From: Chloroflexota bacterium
GTDB taxonomy: Archaea; Iainarchaeota; Iainarchaeia; Iainarchaeales; GCA-2688035
NCBI GenBank assembly: GCA_030634785.1
Contig: DAOWAC010000050.1
Span: forward strand, 1-7,328
DNA length: 7,328 nt
Direction: 5' to 3'
The translations under genes were made by a program, and so were the position numbers. The notes under the pieces were generated by a model. The model had not been told where the DNA came from, did no database searches, and worked only from the letters and a program-made list of their open reading frames with translations. Below, one piece after another: positions 5,851 to 7,328 of the stretch. How positions within the stretch are numbered: the first letter of the stretch is position 1; the number at the start of each line of letters is the position of its first letter.

Positions 5851-6144
5851 TTAAAGACCGATTTTTTTTCCCAGCGGAGTGTAAGCTGCAACAGCCCAGA
5901 CTATAACTATTGGAACAAGCATTGCGATTCCAAGCATTGTTCCGTTTGAAATAAGCCCGTCGGTTGTAAATTCGATGAATTCCCCGCCTTCGGCTAAAAA
6001 GCCGAGCACGTGGTCAACCAGTACCATTGTGAACGTGCCCCACAACATCAGAACCAAGAGATTCAGCTTGTATTTTTTATTCTTTACCAACAAGAGCGCT
6101 GCAGTGGCAACAACAGCTGCAATGAATGTTGTAATAAACCACAT
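5851..6144 (-). CDS. Small three-helix membrane protein, paralogue of the gene upstream
   Basis: This 97-residue protein has transmembrane segments at about 1-20, 27-48 and 66-88, and a short acidic loop (EGGEFIEFTTDG, 52-63) between the second and third. It lines up without gaps with the first half of the upstream 109-residue protein: N28, M33, G36, V43, an acid at 44 (Asp here, Glu there) and H45 fall at identical positions, and both end helix three with VWAV. The Asp44-His45 pair at the end of helix two could be a proton or metal site. The ATG lies two bases after the upstream gene's stop, with GCAGGTG inside that gene as ribosome site, so the two are translated together, probably as a heteromeric complex. 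No family recognised. Confidence 0.7.
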   Translation of the reverse strand: MWFITTFIAAVVATAALLLVKNKKYKLNLLVLMLWGTFTMVLVDHVLGFLAEGGEFIEFTTDGLISNGTMLGIAMLVPIVIVWAVAAYTPLGKKIGL

Positions 6145-6146
6145 TT

Positions 6147-6476
6147 TTATGCACCTGCTACGGCAGGCCTTACAGCCACTGTTTTTTCATACGCTACAAC
6201 AAGCACAGCCCAGACAAGGACAAGGGCAATTGCCATAGGAATTCCCACAGAGACAATCTCTGCAAACATTGCAGCGGTATCTGCAGGGTTTGCCATTGCT
6301 GTTAAAAAAGGCGGCCATGGAACAATTTCACCATGGGCAATGTGTTCTACGGTGAGGGCAAGTGCGCCTCCAAAAATCATTACAATAAGCCAGTTAATAT
6401 GCCATTGCCTTGGAAACCTTTTCCTCAAAGCAAAGAGGACAATTCCAAAAATCGTTACTGCAGAAAAACACGCCAT
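6147..6476 (-). CDS. Small three-helix membrane protein with Glu-His motif, first gene of a tandem pair
   Basis: This 109-residue protein has membrane segments at about 2-17, 28-46 and 72-98. The second ends VEHIAHGEIVPWPPF (E44, H45, H48, E50), an unusual cluster of ionisable residues at a membrane edge, followed by a loop with TAMANPADTAAM. Gly-Gly at 36-37 and the E44-H45 pair match G36 and D44-H45 of the downstream paralogue. The ribosome site GGTGG precedes the ATG by a few bases (GGATGGTGGTTGA then ATG). The gene is divergent from the broken nikR with a 122-base gap, a layout often seen for regulator and target, so a metal-related role is possible. The pair's identity is not recognised, and the metal idea rests on context and the His/Glu residues only. 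Confidence 0.7.
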   Translation of the reverse strand: MACFSAVTIFGIVLFALRKRFPRQWHINWLIVMIFGGALALTVEHIAHGEIVPWPPFLTAMANPADTAAMFAEIVSVGIPMAIALVLVWAVLVVAYEKTVAVRPAVAGA

Positions 6477-6598
6477 TCAACCACCATCCGTTCATATTCT
6501 TTTTTTGCTTGAAGAGATAAAGAAACGACGATAATAAAAATGTTAATTTAGTAATACTTTTTAGGCGTGTTTTTGATAATTTTGAAGAGAGAAGTAAA

Positions 6599-6915
6599 AT
6601 GGACGGAAGCGTGAAAAGAATCAGCGTTTCAATTTTGGAAGAGTTGCTGAAAGAATTTGATGGCTTAACATCAAAAAAGACTTATATCAGCAGGTCAAAG
6701 GCAATCGCTGACGTAATAAGAAGATATATAGCTGACTACAGCTAGAGCGACGAGGAAAAAAGGGAATTGGAACAATTTTGATTTTATACGACCACATGGT
6801 CAGAGGAGCTACAGAAAAAATAGTTAAAACCCAGCACGCTTTCCACGTCTCAATAAGCTCCCATACCCACTTGCATTTGGATGGAAAGAATTGCCTAAGC
6901 CAGAAAGATTCCTAG
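6599..6915 (+). pseudogene. nikR: nikR-like nickel-responsive regulator, broken
   Basis: The ATG at 6599 opens 48 codons (stop TAG 6743-6745) encoding a ribbon-helix-helix domain: strand VKRISVSI (5-12), then LLKEFDGL and the NikR-like RSKAIADVIRRYI (32-44). After the TAG the same frame still reads SDEEKRELEQF before another stop. The NikR metal domain then resumes one frame over at about 6769 with GTILILYDHMVRGATEKIVKTQHAFH and SHTHLHLDGKNCL, ending at TAG 6913-6915. Compared with NikR, the ligands corresponding to H76 (QH), H87, H89 (HLH) and C95 (NCL) are all present. About 40 C-terminal residues after NCL are missing. A nonsense change (perhaps TGG to TAG), a frameshift near the A-run at 6756-6761 and a truncation together argue for decay rather than one sequencing error. 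The 48-residue fragment might still bind DNA without metal control. NikR normally represses nickel uptake. Confidence 0.85.
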
Positions 6916-6930
6916 GCCCTTCTTCGTTGA

Positions 6931-7134
6931 TTGGAACCATTTGCAAGGCAAAATGAGCAAATGATAATGGGCTCATTTACACAAAGAGAAATACGAGAAA
7001 TACTCGATGCCGTTGATTTAATCCAAAGGCAAGCATTTAGAAAAATCCCAGCAGATGAGTTAACCGCAATAATTAGGACAACACCAATTACAAAATTTCG
7101 CAGAAGGCTGGAAGGAGTCCTAAGGCACACCTAA
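6931..7134 (+). CDS. Small hypothetical ORF after the broken nikR, doubtful
   Basis: The frame opens right after a TGA (6928-6930). The first start-like codon is TTG 6931 (67 residues), and ATG 6961 would give 57. The sequence is charged and helical in character: FTQREIREILDAVDLIQ, FRKIPADELTAII, then TKFRRRLEGVLRH. This composition is protein-like, unlike the Cys- and Ser-rich opposite-strand frame. No convincing ribosome site precedes either start, and the ORF lies between decayed nikR and the DUF3795 gene, so it may be the 3' end of another broken gene. I do not recognise a family, and it does not match the missing NikR C-terminus. Confidence 0.35.
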   Translation: MEPFARQNEQMIMGSFTQREIREILDAVDLIQRQAFRKIPADELTAIIRTTPITKFRRRLEGVLRHT

Positions 7135-7157
7135 AACCATTGATTTTAAGCATTATC

Positions 7158-7188
7158 TCCTATATAGGTCTATAGGCAATGATGAGGT
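7158..7188 (+). repeat. 31-base element shared with 5741-5771, leader of the DUF3795 gene
   Basis: It matches the sRNA promoter/C-box segment at 27 of 31 positions and continues to share AAA with the copy at 388-404. It includes TATATA (7161-7166), an exact C box (7179-7185) and GAGGT (7184-7188), which could serve as ribosome site for ATG 7192 but only three bases away, unusually close. No D box CTGA follows, so this copy cannot form a full C/D RNA. Confidence 0.7.
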
Positions 7189-7191
7189 AAA

Positions 7192-7328
7192 ATGAATGAA
7201 GAATTGATTGCGCCATGCGGAATGAACTGCGGAATATGCATGGCTTTTCTTGGTGGACAAAAAACACGATGTCCCAGCTGCAGGATAAAGAAAAAAAACT
7301 GCGTCTTTTTGAAAAAAAACTGCGAAAA
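7192..7328 (+). CDS. DUF3795-type Cys-rich protein, 3' end outside the window
   Basis: Forty-five residues are visible. The N-terminus IAPCGMNCGIC (Cys 9, 13, 16) is the signature opening of DUF3795 proteins, followed by RCPSC (27-30) and further Cys at 37 and 44 in a Lys-rich stretch. The spacing of the cysteines suggests a zinc or iron-sulfur site; the family's function is not established. ATG 7192 is chosen because family members begin a few residues before the first CG-x-x-C-G motif, and the next in-frame Met (residue 11) would cut through it. The 31-base element shared with the C/D sRNA lies directly upstream and overlaps its possible ribosome site. Confidence 0.8.
   Translation, partial: MNEELIAPCGMNCGICMAFLGGQKTRCPSCRIKKKNCVFLKKNCE

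Noticed and set aside
6010..6534. Long plus-strand ORF (174 codons) opposite the two membrane genes
   Set aside because: It is rich in Cys, His, Asn and Thr in the manner of an antisense shadow, while the minus-strand frames have clean membrane helices, ribosome sites and paralogy.
6743..6745. TAG in nikR read through as pyrrolysine
   Set aside because: A further in-frame stop, a frameshift and a C-terminal truncation follow, so read-through would not restore a full protein.
7192..7328. CRISPR-like or tandem repeats because of the repeated AAAAAAACTGCG near the right edge
   Set aside because: The two copies are short, fall within Lys-Asn-Cys codons of the DUF3795 frame and have no regular spacers.

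Overview
The window looks archaeal. Coding regions have TATA-like boxes about 25-30 bases ahead of probable transcription starts, Shine-Dalgarno sites of the GGAGGTGAT type, a NikR-type regulator, exported and lipid-anchored proteins with archaeal domain make-up, and one clear C/D box guide RNA, a class confined to archaea and eukaryotes. The DNA is AT-rich and compact. I cannot name the lineage; a small-genome (DPANN-like) archaeon is a guess.

Layout. Positions 3-299 hold the 3' end of a coiled-coil gene that is open to the left edge. An ArsR-type winged-helix regulator (441-965, minus) is divergent from a four-gene plus-strand block. That block encodes: a secreted protein joining an alpha/alpha-toroid (prenyltransferase/squalene-oxidase-type repeats) to a DUF4430-like domain (1060-3039); a signal-peptide, beta-rich protein with a C-terminal membrane anchor (3059-3631); a membrane protein resembling ECF transporter S components (3665-4216); and a lipoprotein with a DUF4430 domain (4218-4655). 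A D-2-hydroxyacid dehydrogenase follows (4692-5684), then a C/D box sRNA (about 5758-5820). Two tandem paralogous three-helix membrane proteins lie on the minus strand (6476 to 5851), divergent from a broken nikR (6599-6915). A doubtful small ORF and the start of a Cys-rich DUF3795 gene (7192 to the right edge) end the window.

How the genes may work together. Toroid plus DUF4430 is the domain order of animal intrinsic factor and transcobalamin, where vitamin B12 is held between the two domains. Here such a protein is encoded beside a second DUF4430 protein anchored as a lipoprotein and an S-component-like membrane protein. The simplest hypothesis is a surface capture-and-import system for a corrinoid or similar small ligand, possibly controlled by the divergent ArsR-type protein through palindromes at its own start. 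No ECF ATPase or T subunit lies in the window, so a shared energising module would be needed elsewhere.

A second theme is the guide RNA. Its promoter-to-C-box segment (31 bases) recurs with 27 matches directly ahead of the DUF3795 gene, and its 14-base core recurs a third time at 388-401. The right part of the window (6540-7190) shows gene decay: nikR has a premature stop, a frameshift and a lost C-terminus, although its nickel-ligand residues are still readable.
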